Of a stretch of 64,000 nucleotides of DNA, positions 35,283 through 44,140 are shown in pieces (the stretch's first letter is position 1; every line of letters starts with the position of its first letter). A program made the position numbers and the translations under genes. The stretch is from NCBI GenBank assembly GCA_963738345.1, contig CAVTWI010000001.1, positions 62,001-126,000 on the forward strand, written 5' to 3'. This DNA is from Bog-159 sp963738345 (GTDB lineage: Bacteria > Acidobacteriota > Terriglobia > Bryobacterales > Bryobacteraceae). The notes under the pieces are model-generated. The model saw only the letters and a program-made list of their open reading frames with translations, was not told the origin of the DNA and ran no database searches.

Positions 35283-35441
35283 CTAAGCCACCACTCCAGC
35301 CGATAGCTCCGTCTCTCCCTCCGGCAGCAGGGCGCCTTTTTCCAGATGCCGGACCTTTGTCGCAAAGCGCGCCGCGTGCGGATCGTGCGTCACCATTACG
35401 ATGGTCTTGTCGTACTCTTTGTTCAGCCTTGAGAGCAGTGT
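35283..35441. repeat. 159-bp direct repeat, right copy (3' end of ABC ATPase gene)
   Basis: This is the functional copy, inside the ATPase coding sequence; its partner is at 30818-30976. Recombination between the copies would delete or loop out the interval while leaving the ATPase gene complete. Confidence 0.85.
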
Positions 35442-35996
35442 TAGCACCTCTTGTGCCGAGGTGGCGTCCAGGTTGCCGGTCGGTTCGTCCGCCAGGATCA
35501 AGTCCGGATCAGTGACGATGGCGCGCGCGATCGCTACGCGCTGTTCCTGCCCTCCGGATAACTGACGAGGCAAGTGACCTAGTCTCTCGCCCAATCCCAC
35601 CAGGCGTAGCGCCGTCGACGCATGATCCATCCGCTCCTTCTTGCTGAGGTTGGTCAGTTTGAGTGGCAGTTCCACATTTTCGATCGCCGTCAGCACCGGA
35701 ATCAGGTTAAATGATTGGAAGATGAAGCCTACGCGCTCGTTCCGCCAGCGGGCGATTTCGCGGTCACTGAGCGCCCGCAGATCCTGCCCGAGCACGCGGA
35801 TCTCGCCGCCCGTGGGCCGGTCCATAGCGGCAATCAAATGCAGCAGCGTGGATTTCCCCGAACCGGACGGTCCCATTAATGCGACGAATTCGCCGCCCGA
35901 GATAGAGATGTCTACGTCTTTCAAAGCGTTGACGTGAAATTCGTCGCGAACATATTCCTTAGTTAGACCGCGCGTTTCGATGACTGTGTCCGGCAT
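35283..35996 (-). CDS. LolD/MacB-type ABC transporter ATPase
   Basis: The 237-aa ATPase has Walker A GPSGSGKST (~residue 40), signature LSGGQEQRVAIARA, Walker B LILADEPTGNLD and the switch His in MVTHDPHAARF. NERVGFIFQSFNLIPVLTA is the Q-loop region of the MacB/LolD group. It powers the two FtsX-like permeases encoded upstream in the same operon. The start ATG has AAAGGAG at good distance. The last 53 codons are duplicated 4.5 kb away. Confidence 0.92.
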   Translation of the reverse strand: MPDTVIETRGLTKEYVRDEFHVNALKDVDISISGGEFVALMGPSGSGKSTLLHLIAAMDRPTGGEIRVLGQDLRALSDREIARWRNERVGFIFQSFNLIPVLTAIENVELPLKLTNLSKKERMDHASTALRLVGLGERLGHLPRQLSGGQEQRVAIARAIVTDPDLILADEPTGNLDATSAQEVLTLLSRLNKEYDKTIVMVTHDPHAARFATKVRHLEKGALLPEGETELSAGVVA

Positions 35997-36008
35997 GTTG
36001 TCACTCCT

Positions 36009-37283
36009 TTAAGATTGCTTGGGCCGCACCCGCTGCCCGTCTTTCAAATCCGCGGGAGGATTCACAATCACGTCCTCACCGCCAATCAGCGCCTTTGTTT
36101 CGCGGCGCACCGCTTTTCCGTCGATTACCACGAACACGCCCCCATCGCGCACCGCGGCGCTAGGTACTTCCAGGTGCGGCTTCGCCTGCATCGCGGCCTT
36201 TCCACTGGAAACAAATGCCACGCTGGCGTTCATCTCCGGGCGTAGATATTCGTCGGGCTGCGCGATCTTCACCTTAACTTGCACGGTAGCTTTTTGGCGG
36301 TTGGCCTCCGGCGCGATCTCCTCGATATAACCTTTGTATTTGCGGTCGGGATACGCATCCGTAGTGACTACGCCCTCCTGCCGCGCGCCCAGTTTCGCGA
36401 AATCGTTCTGGCTGATATCTAACTCCACTTGTAAGTCGTTTAAGTCAGCCAGCGATACCACATATCCCTTGGCTCCTTTATCGCCCACAAAGCCGGTGGT
36501 CACGAACTCGCCCTTCTCCACGTTACGTTCGAGGATAGTCCCCGAGACCGGCGCGCGGATCACGGTATTGTCCAACTCAGTCTGCGCATAATCCACGCTG
36601 CCCTGCGCCTGCCGGACTTGCGCGCGCATGGCGTCGATCTGCTCCTGTCGTGGCCCGATGCGCACCAGTTCGAACGCGCGGTCCAGCGAGGTGACATTGG
36701 CGGCAGCCGAATCGAACTTAGCCTGTGCATCGTCCAGCGCTTGTTTTGAGAGAACTCCTTCGCCGGTCAGTGACCGTGTGCGATCGAGCGTCACTCGCGC
36801 GTTTTCCTGGGTGGCGCGCGCCTGCGCCAAATCCGCTTTGGCCTTGGCGACTTCCTCCGGTCGCGATCCGTGCGTCAGTTCTTCCAGATGCGCCTTCAGA
36901 TTGTTCAATTGCCCCTGCGCTTCCAAAAGGTGCGCGCGATATTCGTCGTCTTCGAGGCGAACCAGCGCCTGGCCTTCCCTCACTCGATCGCCCTTCTCCA
37001 CGCCGATCCACGAAACCTTGCCTACCACCTTGGCGGCCAGTTCAATCTTGTGCGCGGCGACGATGTAACCCGTCGCGTTCAAGATCGCCGATTCGCCGGA
37101 AGCCGTGGTAGCGGCATGCACGCGGGCCAACTCCACTTCGGGCGCGGCGTTCAAACGCGCGTAGACAAACGTGCCCGCGCCCAATAGCAGACACAACAGC
37201 GCCAGCGGGATTATCCAGCGGGGCATTCGCGTGGGCTGCTTCGAGCCCCGATCGATTTGCAAACTCTTCAATTCGGCATCCAT
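36009..37283 (-). CDS. HlyD/MacA-type periplasmic adaptor (membrane fusion protein)
   Basis: A 424-aa protein with one N-terminal membrane helix (RWIIPLALLCLLLGAGTFVY). It has the split lipoyl motif (GKVSWIGVEKGDRVREGQAL and IRAPVSGTILERNVEKGEFV), a long alpha-helical hairpin between them (residues ~95-215, LEAQGQLNNLKAHLEEL) and a beta-barrel domain (VELDISQNDFAKLG). It should bridge the inner-membrane permeases to an outer-membrane channel. A TolC-like gene is only present as a remnant at 39.7-40 kb. It sits between the permease gene (6 bp) and the ATPase gene (12 bp), with GGGAGGG before its ATG. Confidence 0.9.
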   Translation of the reverse strand: MDAELKSLQIDRGSKQPTRMPRWIIPLALLCLLLGAGTFVYARLNAAPEVELARVHAATTASGESAILNATGYIVAAHKIELAAKVVGKVSWIGVEKGDRVREGQALVRLEDDEYRAHLLEAQGQLNNLKAHLEELTHGSRPEEVAKAKADLAQARATQENARVTLDRTRSLTGEGVLSKQALDDAQAKFDSAAANVTSLDRAFELVRIGPRQEQIDAMRAQVRQAQGSVDYAQTELDNTVIRAPVSGTILERNVEKGEFVTTGFVGDKGAKGYVVSLADLNDLQVELDISQNDFAKLGARQEGVVTTDAYPDRKYKGYIEEIAPEANRQKATVQVKVKIAQPDEYLRPEMNASVAFVSSGKAAMQAKPHLEVPSAAVRDGGVFVVIDGKAVRRETKALIGGEDVIVNPPADLKDGQRVRPKQS

Positions 37284-37288
37284 GATGA

Positions 37289-38452
37289 TTAGCCCTCCCG
37301 CAACGCCACCAAAATCTCCTGCCGCGCGGCGGACCGTGCCGGTAGCAGGCCGCCCACTGCTCCCAGACCCAGCGCGAAGAGCACGCCCGGCATCATCACT
37401 GCCGGGGTCACGCGGAAATTGAATGCGATCTCGCTGAAAGTGGTAAAGCTTCCCAAGCCGGTGGTCATCCCGTTCAGCGGCAGAGCCAGCAGACAGCCCA
37501 ACAGTCCGCCAATACCGGCCAGCAGCAGCGATTCGAAAAAGAAGCTCGCTAGGATGGAAGATCTCGAAAAGCCCAGCACCCGCAGTGTGCCGATCTCCAT
37601 CGCACGCCGCGAGACCGCTGCGAACATGGTGTTCATCGCCGCGAAACTGCTGCCCACCGCCATGATGATTGACACGAAGATTCCCAGAATCTGGAGCGGC
37701 GCGCCCGCGTTGGTCTGATTGTCGTAATAAGTCTGCTCGCGCACAGCCGTTACATTCAAACGGCGGTCGTCATTCAGCGCGTTCACCAGGGCAGCCACCG
37801 CGGCGGGATCCGTTGCGCGCAACAACACGGAACTGGCGGCATCCTGACGGTTGAAGTCAGACGTGATCTGATTCAGATCGCCCCAGATCTCGCTGTTAAA
37901 CGCTGATGCGCCGCCATCCATCACGCCCACCACGTCCCACAAACCCTTGCCGAACCGCAGTTGCTTTCCGATCTGCGCTGCCGGATACCGCTTGCGTATC
38001 GACCGGCCCACCACAATCTCGCGACGGCCGGGTTGGAACCAACGACCATCCACAATGTGGACGTCGCGCATCTGCCGGCCAACGGTATCGAGTCCGCGAA
38101 GCGAGATACTCATCCCGTTAGGCGTGTCGATGCCCGCCAAACTGATGACGGTCACGATTTCGAGCGAGGCCGCCGGCTGGCCCGAGCTATCGCGCGCAAT
38201 TCCGGGGTTCGCTCTTAAATCCTGAAATGCCGCGCGTGACATTGCACTGCTTACTTCGGCCGTCGCGCCCTTGCGCATCACTAGGACGTGCAACGGATCG
38301 CCGGTCGATTGAAACGCTTCCTTCAGCCCGTTCACCAGCGCCAGATCGGCAACTAACACAGCGACAGTAAGTCCTATGCCGAGCGCCGTCATGATCGTGG
38401 TAGTCTTGCGAACCACCAGATTTCGAAAGTTATAAGCAATTGGTATGGCCAT
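37289..38452 (-). CDS. ABC transporter permease, FtsX/MacB type (second)
   Basis: The start is placed at ATG 38452 (AIPIAYNFRNLVVRKTTTIM), 5 bases after the stop of the upstream permease; the longer open frame is overlap. The 387-aa protein has one N-terminal membrane helix (IMTALGIGLTVAVLVADLAL), a periplasmic domain (MacB_PCD-like; GRSIRKRYPAAQIGKQLRFG) and three C-terminal helices typical of FtsX, with RRAMEIGTLRVLGFSRSSIL as the coupling segment. It pairs with the next permease and the ATPase in export of an unknown compound or lipoprotein. Confidence 0.88.
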   Translation of the reverse strand: MAIPIAYNFRNLVVRKTTTIMTALGIGLTVAVLVADLALVNGLKEAFQSTGDPLHVLVMRKGATAEVSSAMSRAAFQDLRANPGIARDSSGQPAASLEIVTVISLAGIDTPNGMSISLRGLDTVGRQMRDVHIVDGRWFQPGRREIVVGRSIRKRYPAAQIGKQLRFGKGLWDVVGVMDGGASAFNSEIWGDLNQITSDFNRQDAASSVLLRATDPAAVAALVNALNDDRRLNVTAVREQTYYDNQTNAGAPLQILGIFVSIIMAVGSSFAAMNTMFAAVSRRAMEIGTLRVLGFSRSSILASFFFESLLLAGIGGLLGCLLALPLNGMTTGLGSFTTFSEIAFNFRVTPAVMMPGVLFALGLGAVGGLLPARSAARQEILVALREG

Positions 38453-38457
38453 AACGT

Positions 38458-39621
38458 TTAACCCGTATAGCGAAGTGACGACAGAATCGGCGTACGCGCG
38501 GCCCGTACCGCCGGCCATAGCGCGCTCACCATGCCTGTGAAGAGAGCGATGCCGAGCGTGATAGCCGCAATTTCCGGAGTGATCCGCAGAATCTTCAGGA
38601 ACTGCACCCCTACTACCGCATTGCGCAGCAGACTGCACATCCAGGCAGCCAGCGCGCAACCCAGCACACCGCCGCCCACAGCCACTACGCCCGCTTCGCC
38701 CAGGATGATACCCAGTATGGTGCCTGAGGTGAAGCCTAGCGTTTTTAGAATGCCGATCTCGCGCACCCGTTCGCGAACAGCCATGGAAAGCGTGTTGCCC
38801 GATACTAACAAAATCGTGAAAGTGACCGCGCCGCAAATGGCCATTAGGAATAGCTTCAAGTTTCCCAGGAACGAGACAAAGCTAAGCTGGAAAGCGCGTT
38901 CCGTTTCTGATTTAGTCGGGGCCGGCGAGTTATCGAACATACTGTCGATGGCTTGTGCCACCAAAGGAACATCCGCCCGCGTCTGCGCTTGAATCATAAA
39001 GGCGCTGACGATGTCTCGCGAGCCCGCCGGCAGGCTTTCGCGCAAATAATCGTGGTTGAAAATCAACAGTTCCACGTGCTCGGGAGTGTCGAAGATCCCA
39101 TCCAGCGTCAGTTCGAGCGTCACTGGGAAGATATCGCCAACTATGGTGATGCGTTGGCCCAGTTTCCAGCCCTGCCGGTCAGCCAGTGCCTTGGCGGCGA
39201 TACACCCGGTTTGATCGTGCTGGAAGGCTTGCCGCTGTGGTTCCGGCATCTCCGCCTCCGAGAGGATATTCAAGATCTTGGCCGGCTCGGCAGCCATGCG
39301 CATAAAGAAGTTCTTCGGATCGCGTGCGTCTTTGTAGGTCCCGCCAAACCATTGCCAGCTTGAGATCGCCTTTACCCCCCGCATCTTGGCAATCTTATCC
39401 TCATAGGATGCGGGCATAGGCTGCGCCAGGGACACCCGATGGTGAGTAAGAAGCCGCAGCGCCTGCGCAGGCGTCGGGTCGTTGCCGAAGAACAGGACGC
39501 GATACATTGCCAGCAAGAAACCTAACAGACAGAAAGACACTGCGATACTGGCCACTGTCAGGCTGGTACGTTTGCGGTTACGCAGGCTGTTTTTCAGAAT
39601 AAGTGGTAGATACTTCGTCAT
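38458..39621 (-). CDS. ABC transporter permease, FtsX/MacB type (first)
   Basis: A 387-aa permease with an N-terminal helix (SLTVASIAVSFCLLGFLLAM), a large periplasmic domain and C-terminal FtsX helices (LKLFLMAICGAVTFTILLVS, GIILGEAGVVAVGGGVLGCA). The coupling motif VRERVREIGILKTLGFTSGT is typical. It opens the operon permease-permease-adaptor-ATPase (39621 to 35283). A GAGGAAC ribosome site precedes the ATG. Two separate permeases rather than one fused MacB argue for a heterodimeric exporter. Confidence 0.88.
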   Translation of the reverse strand: MTKYLPLILKNSLRNRKRTSLTVASIAVSFCLLGFLLAMYRVLFFGNDPTPAQALRLLTHHRVSLAQPMPASYEDKIAKMRGVKAISSWQWFGGTYKDARDPKNFFMRMAAEPAKILNILSEAEMPEPQRQAFQHDQTGCIAAKALADRQGWKLGQRITIVGDIFPVTLELTLDGIFDTPEHVELLIFNHDYLRESLPAGSRDIVSAFMIQAQTRADVPLVAQAIDSMFDNSPAPTKSETERAFQLSFVSFLGNLKLFLMAICGAVTFTILLVSGNTLSMAVRERVREIGILKTLGFTSGTILGIILGEAGVVAVGGGVLGCALAAWMCSLLRNAVVGVQFLKILRITPEIAAITLGIALFTGMVSALWPAVRAARTPILSSLRYTG

Positions 39622-39713
39622 AAGTTCCTCGACTGACTGTCAGCCTTTTCCTAATTTGCAGAGTAACGCCGGAGTGGCAATGAGTCCCGCGTTTTTCGGC
39701 GAAGAGCATCGCG

Positions 39714-39968
39714 TTACCGGTGAATGCCGAGTCGCGCTTCGCTACCCGAGACGTTGGTGCGGGCGCCATAGCGCTGAACGGCAATGTCCAATTTGTTCTC
39801 CATCGCCAGCGCAACGCAGTCAATTAACGACAGGTACAACCGGCCCGCACGCACCACCGATTCGAGACGGCGCGGTATCGCGTCCGCCCCCAACAGAGAC
39901 GTCAAAATCGCGGCTATAATAACGCATCGCGCCTTCATGTCCCGGTACCGATGCAGGTACACGCCCAA
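39714..39968 (-). pseudogene. Truncated N-terminus of a TolC-family outer-membrane protein
   Basis: After a start and a short signal-like segment (CVIIAAILTSLLGADA), the sequence LYLSLIDCVALAMENKLDIA then VQRYGART matches the typical N-terminus of TolC-like efflux proteins (leading segment plus first periplasmic helix). The frame then ends at 39714 with no trace of the barrel or helices, about 90 bases before the permease gene. A complete TolC would be expected in this position of a MacAB-like operon, so this is read as a deletion remnant. Confidence 0.6.
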
Positions 39969-40047
39969 TCGCCGGTCCTCTGCAAGTGATTGAAGGGCTT
40001 ACAATCGTCCAAAAAGATCACAGCCTCAATTCGCAAGTTCTTGCGAG

Positions 40048-40076
40048 TTCACCATCGCGCATAAACCTGCTAATCT
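40048..40076 (+). promoter_or_regulatory. Putative promoter of the sigma-54 activator gene
   Basis: TTCACC (40048-40053), a 17-bp spacer and TAATCT (40071-40076); the GTG start follows after six bases. The rest of the 39969-40082 intergenic stretch shows no other feature apart from a short inverted repeat TTGCGA/TTCGCA region near 40031-40047. Confidence 0.5.
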
Positions 40077-40082
40077 CGAATT

Positions 40083-41654
40083 GTGTCTGCCCATCACTCG
40101 CTGGTTCTACGTGTCTGGGAAGCCGTCAACGCCGAGCGCGATCTTGCCGGTGTCCTCACCGCGGTCGCCGATCTCATCACCCCCGTAGTGCCTTTCGGCG
40201 CACTCGGCATCGTCTCCTTTGAAGGCGCCAAACACGATCTTTACGCCATGCATATCGTGGGAGCGTCGCCTCAACCGCTCGCCGTCGACGTCATGCAAGA
40301 GATGGAACACCAGGCATTGCCCCTCGAATGGGAAGGTCACAAACTAATTTCCTATATAGGTAGTCAGCCATGGGAAGAAGGTGAAGTACATACTGTCAGC
40401 GACATCATGTCTCTGCGCGAATGGTATGAGCACGATTTCTATCTGGCCTACGGCGGTGTTCGTTCCTACGCTGCCGCGCCGCTCTTTCTAAAAGGCGGTC
40501 TCATCGGCACCGCGGTTTTCTCGCGCAAAGAAGCCACGCCATTCACCGCCGAGCAGAAGACTGTGCTGGCTGCGATCTCTCGCGCCCTCGCGGTAGCCGT
40601 CGCCAATGCGCTGGCCAACGAGGAAATTCGTAAGCTGCGCGATCAATTGGCGGCGGAAAATATCGCGCTGCGCGCCCAGTTAGGCCAGTCACCCTGGTTT
40701 GAAGAAATCATCGGCGATTCCTCCGCGCTCCGCTCCGTACTCGAAGCAGTGGATCATGTCGCGCCCACCGATGCTTCCGTGCTCGTCACGGGAGAAACCG
40801 GCACTGGCAAGGAACTCATTGCCCGCGCCATTCACCGCCGTTCTCCCCGCGCGAAAGGTCCGCTGATCCAGGTAAATTGCTCGGCCATCCCCTCCACCCT
40901 GCTGGCCTCCGAACTTTTCGGGCACGAGCGCGGCGCGTTCACTGGAGCCGTCGAGCGCCGCAAGGGCCGCTTCGAGCAGGCGCATGGCGGCACGCTATTT
41001 CTCGACGAGATCGGCGAACTGCCGCCTGAGATGCAGGTGCTGCTCCTCCGTGTCCTGCAGCAGCGTGAATTTGAACGCCTGGGCGGAAGCCAGACCTTGC
41101 GCGTCGACGTGCGCCTGGTGGCCGCCACCAATCGCGACTTGGCCGCCGAAGTACAAGCCGGCCGCTTCCGCAGCGATCTTTACTATCGCCTGAACGTGTT
41201 CCCTATCCGCGTGCCCGCCTTGCGCGAACGCCCCACCGACATTCCCCTATTGGTGGCGCATCTGGCCGCCAAGCATGGCGCGCGCTTCGGCCGCCCAATT
41301 GCCCGCATCGATCGCCGCAGCATGGCGCAACTGGAGTCCTATTCGTGGCCCGGCAATGTGCGCGAACTCGAAAATGTGGTGGAACGCGCCGTCATCCTTT
41401 CCCGCAACGGTACCCTGCGTGTCGAACGCGATGTGCTGCCGGGCAGCGCCGGGGGCGATGTGACCGCCCATCTGGAAGCACACTTGGAGACAGAGGAGCG
41501 CCAGGCAATCGAATCCGCCTTAAGCGTCTCGCGTGGACGTATCTCCGGCGCGACCGGCGCCGCACGCCGCCTTGGCTTGCCCGCATCCACCCTTGAATTC
41601 CGCATACGCCGCCTCGGTATCGACAAGTTCCGTTATAGGAGTCACAAGCCATGA
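40083..41654 (+). CDS. Sigma-54-dependent activator: GAF, AAA+ and Fis-type HTH
   Basis: The 523-aa protein has an N-terminal GAF domain (~10-190; LITPVVPFGALGIVSFEG, YAAAPLFLKGGLIGTAVF) and a short coiled coil (IRKLRDQLAAENIALRAQL). The AAA+ domain has Walker A GETGTGKE, the sigma-54 contact loop ELFGHERGAFTGA, Walker B GGTLFLDEIGELP and the Arg finger region FRSDLYYRLNVFPIRVP. The C-terminal HTH is RISGATGAARRLGLPASTLE. It resembles NorR/FhlA-like regulators that sense small ligands through GAF. GTG 40083 lies six bases behind a -10-like TAATCT. The glutaredoxin gene overlaps the stop (ATGA). Confidence 0.9.
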   Translation: MSAHHSLVLRVWEAVNAERDLAGVLTAVADLITPVVPFGALGIVSFEGAKHDLYAMHIVGASPQPLAVDVMQEMEHQALPLEWEGHKLISYIGSQPWEEGEVHTVSDIMSLREWYEHDFYLAYGGVRSYAAAPLFLKGGLIGTAVFSRKEATPFTAEQKTVLAAISRALAVAVANALANEEIRKLRDQLAAENIALRAQLGQSPWFEEIIGDSSALRSVLEAVDHVAPTDASVLVTGETGTGKELIARAIHRRSPRAKGPLIQVNCSAIPSTLLASELFGHERGAFTGAVERRKGRFEQAHGGTLFLDEIGELPPEMQVLLLRVLQQREFERLGGSQTLRVDVRLVAATNRDLAAEVQAGRFRSDLYYRLNVFPIRVPALRERPTDIPLLVAHLAAKHGARFGRPIARIDRRSMAQLESYSWPGNVRELENVVERAVILSRNGTLRVERDVLPGSAGGDVTAHLEAHLETEERQAIESALSVSRGRISGATGAARRLGLPASTLEFRIRRLGIDKFRYRSHKP

Positions 41655-41887
41655 GTAACCCGAAGTATGAGCTATACGGCACGGCCCGCTGCCCCTATAC
41701 CGCCGAAATGCGGGACTGGCTAGAATTGCGTAAACTCGATTTCGTGGAGTATGACGTGGAGAACGACGCGGCCGCGCTCGAACGAATGAAGGCTCTCGGG
41801 GGCGGTCAGCGCTCCGTGCCGGTACTCGTCGAGGACGGACGCGTGACCCAGATTGGCTGGCAGGGTAGAACCTGTATTGTTAGTTGA
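41651..41887 (+). CDS. Glutaredoxin-like protein with CPYT active site
   Basis: A 78-aa thioredoxin-fold protein with the monothiol/glutaredoxin-type motif RCPYTAEMRDWL (Cys14, Thr at the resolving position, thus monothiol), and the conserved RSVPVLVEDGRVTQIGW carrying the cis-Pro (SVP). Residues after the active site are short, as in small bacterial glutaredoxins. It probably reduces disulfides or mixed thiols in the cytosol. Its ATG overlaps the activator stop (ATGA), so it is translationally coupled to that regulator. BshA at 60.5 kb suggests a bacillithiol-like thiol may be its partner. Confidence 0.82.
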   Translation: MSNPKYELYGTARCPYTAEMRDWLELRKLDFVEYDVENDAAALERMKALGGGQRSVPVLVEDGRVTQIGWQGRTCIVS

Positions 41888-41900
41888 AAGTCTGCTGAGT

Positions 41901-42359
41901 CTACATGTACAGGCGAATTACCCACTCCGCATACAATGCCGGCTTGCGCCCACCTTCGATTTCCATGGTGACCACCCACACCACCTGATACCCTGCGTCG
42001 AATTTTTCGAGCGACTGCAGCGTAAAACGGGGGCGAACGCGCGCGCCCGATACCACCGGGGTGGGGAACCGTACGCGGTTTAACCCATAGTTGATGCGCA
42101 TCTTGATGTCGCCGCCGATCTCGAAGCACTCGTGTGACAAATTGCTCAGCAGCGAGAGCGTCAAGAAACCATGCGCGATGGTGCGGCCAAATGGCGATTC
42201 CGTTTTGGCGCGCTCCACATCCTGGTGGATCCATTGGTGGTCTCCGGTGGCATCCGCAAACGCGTCGATGCGCACCTGATCCACCACCACCCACTCGCCT
42301 ACCGCTACTTCCTGGCCCACCAGGGATTGCAATTCTTCAATGGTCTCGATCACTCGCAT
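41901..42359 (-). CDS. MaoC-family (R)-hydratase
   Basis: The 152-aa hot-dog-fold protein has the hydratase-2 motif FADATGDHQWIHQDVERA (catalytic Asp and His) followed by SPFGRTIAHGFLTLSLL. These enzymes hydrate enoyl-CoA to (R)-3-hydroxyacyl-CoA. It is the last gene of a four-gene minus-strand operon (44925 to 41901) with a cyclase-family hydrolase, an aminoglycoside-phosphotransferase-like protein and a histidine phosphatase. That combination is common near acyl-CoA dehydrogenases and suggests fatty acid or aromatic acid breakdown. Confidence 0.88.
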   Translation of the reverse strand: MRVIETIEELQSLVGQEVAVGEWVVVDQVRIDAFADATGDHQWIHQDVERAKTESPFGRTIAHGFLTLSLLSNLSHECFEIGGDIKMRINYGLNRVRFPTPVVSGARVRPRFTLQSLEKFDAGYQVVWVVTMEIEGGRKPALYAEWVIRLYM

Positions 42360-42364
42360 AATGT

Positions 42365-43081
42365 TTACCGGAAAGTCCGCAGCCGCAAGTCGTCCAGGTG
42401 CGGCACGTTGTTGAAACTGAATAGCATCGATTCGTCGCCGCGCACGCGCATAGTGGTGACCGCCGAATTCAGCATCACTCCCGCCAGTTTCATCACCTGG
42501 CTATCCGACACGCCCAGCGACGCCGCAACCCAAATCGAAATCGGCGCAGCCGACGTAAACACCGCCACCGTGTCGCCCGGTTCATACTGCGCCAACTCGG
42601 CATGTGCACTGAGCACCCGCTCCCGAAACGCCAGCCAGGTCTCTGTGCGGCATGGGTAGCGTCCTTGCATCCAGGCCCGCATGGTAGCGGTATCGCATTC
42701 CGTCCAAGCCTGGTGGATGGGCGAATCCGCAACCTGCAGTTTCAGCATCAATTCGTCATAGTCTTTCTTGAATTTCGGATCAGCCTCACACAACAGCGGG
42801 GCGAATTCACTGAACACCGCGGCCATATCGAATTCGTTCCACTTCGGCTCCGATACGATATCGGGAACCGGAATGCCTGCCTCGCGATAGGCGCGCCAGA
42901 CTTCCGCGGCAGTCTCTTTTTGGCGATTCCGTCCGCCGGCGATGAACGCTTTGAATGGGATTTTGCGCGCGGCCAGATGTTGGCCTAGCAGGTACGCCTG
43001 CTGGTGGCCCAGATCCGAAAGCGCATCATAGTCCGCGCGCGTGCCGGCCTGCCCGTGGCGGATCAGATAGATCGAACTCAA
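42365..43081 (-). CDS. Histidine phosphatase family protein
   Basis: The catalytic RHG motif is at residue ~8 (IYLIRHGQAGTRADYDAL), with LSDLGHQQAYLLGQHLA and the second His region DTVAVFTSAAPISIWVA, where the usual H of the His-x-x motif is replaced by Ser/Ala-rich sequence (T-S-A-A). That suggests altered or weak phosphatase activity. The 238-aa length is normal. The start overlaps the stop of the upstream phosphotransferase gene by 4 bases. The substrate is unknown; context points to acyl-CoA or lipid metabolism. Confidence 0.8.
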   Translation of the reverse strand: MSSIYLIRHGQAGTRADYDALSDLGHQQAYLLGQHLAARKIPFKAFIAGGRNRQKETAAEVWRAYREAGIPVPDIVSEPKWNEFDMAAVFSEFAPLLCEADPKFKKDYDELMLKLQVADSPIHQAWTECDTATMRAWMQGRYPCRTETWLAFRERVLSAHAELAQYEPGDTVAVFTSAAPISIWVAASLGVSDSQVMKLAGVMLNSAVTTMRVRGDESMLFSFNNVPHLDDLRLRTFR

Positions 43082-44140
43082 CCGGCTCTCTCCGCCAAAC
43101 CGGCCGCAATTTCTACCAGTCCGCGCACGCGCTGGTCGAAGTTCCGGAAACGCTCGTCACGCGTTTGTCCGCGATGATAACGAAAATAGATTTGTTGAAG
43201 GACCACGGCGATCTTGAATATTCCGAATACTTCATAATAGCCGAGCGCGGAAACATCCCGTCCGGTGATGCGCGCGTAGCGTTCCACAATTTGCGCGCGC
43301 GTATACCAACCGGGCCGCGTGGTGATATCACTGAGCGCGTCGCGCCGCACCGCCGGATCGCCCGCCTCCGGCCAGTAGCACATCACGCACCCCAGGTCCA
43401 CCAGCGGATCGCCCACCGTGGCCATCTCCCAATCGAGCACCGCTTCCACACTCACCGGCATCGAGGGATCGGGACTGGCGTTCAGCATCATGTTGTCGAG
43501 CTTGTAATCGTTATGTACCAGCGTGGGCGCGGGCGATTCGGGCCGGTGGTCGTGCAGCCACCGGATCAGCTGGTCCATCTGCGGCAGCATTTCCGTTTGT
43601 GCGCGCTGCCATCGTTCGGCCCAACCCGTCAACTGCCGTTCCAGGAAACCAGCCGGTTTGCCTAGCATCACGCGGTTCACATCCACCGCATGCAGCGCTG
43701 CCAGGCAATCGACGAACGCTTCGCTCACCCGCGCGCCGAAATCTGGATCGCTCGCATATTCCGCGGGAATCTCGCGGCGCAGCACCAGTCCGCGGCGCCG
43801 TTCCATCACGAAAAAAATAGCGCCGATTACCGAAGCATCGTCGCACAACAGGAACACGCGCGGCGCTTGCGGGAAAAACGGGTGCACCGCTCCCAGCACG
43901 TTGTACTCGCGCGCCATATCGTGCGCCTTCGGAGCCACCGGCCCCAATGGCGGACGCCGCAGCACATATTCGCGGCCTCCTGTCTCCAGCAAATAGGTAA
44001 GGTACGAGTGGCCGCCCGGAAACTGGCGCACCTTGAGTCCCTCTTCCACGCGCGGCAGTTTGCCCCGTAAATAATCGGCAAGCGCCTGCGTATCGATCTG
44101 TTCCCCTTCGCGAACCGGTGCGAAATCGGAAGGTGGTCAT
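43078..44140 (-). CDS. Phosphotransferase-family (APH/ChoK-like) protein, frameshift near N-terminus
   Basis: The C-terminal ~320 residues are open from 44049: GHSYLTYLLETGGREYVLRR, the catalytic loop LVHNDYKLDNMML and the metal-binding VLDWEMATVGDP. These define the ACAD10/11-like APH group linked to acyl-CoA dehydrogenases. The expected N-terminus (APVREGEQIDTQALADYLRG) is in another frame and starts at ATG 44140, which overlaps the previous stop (ATGA); the sequence MTTFRF then has one extra C near 44121. It likely phosphorylates a hydroxyacyl-CoA or similar substrate. The frameshift may be an error. Confidence 0.82.
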
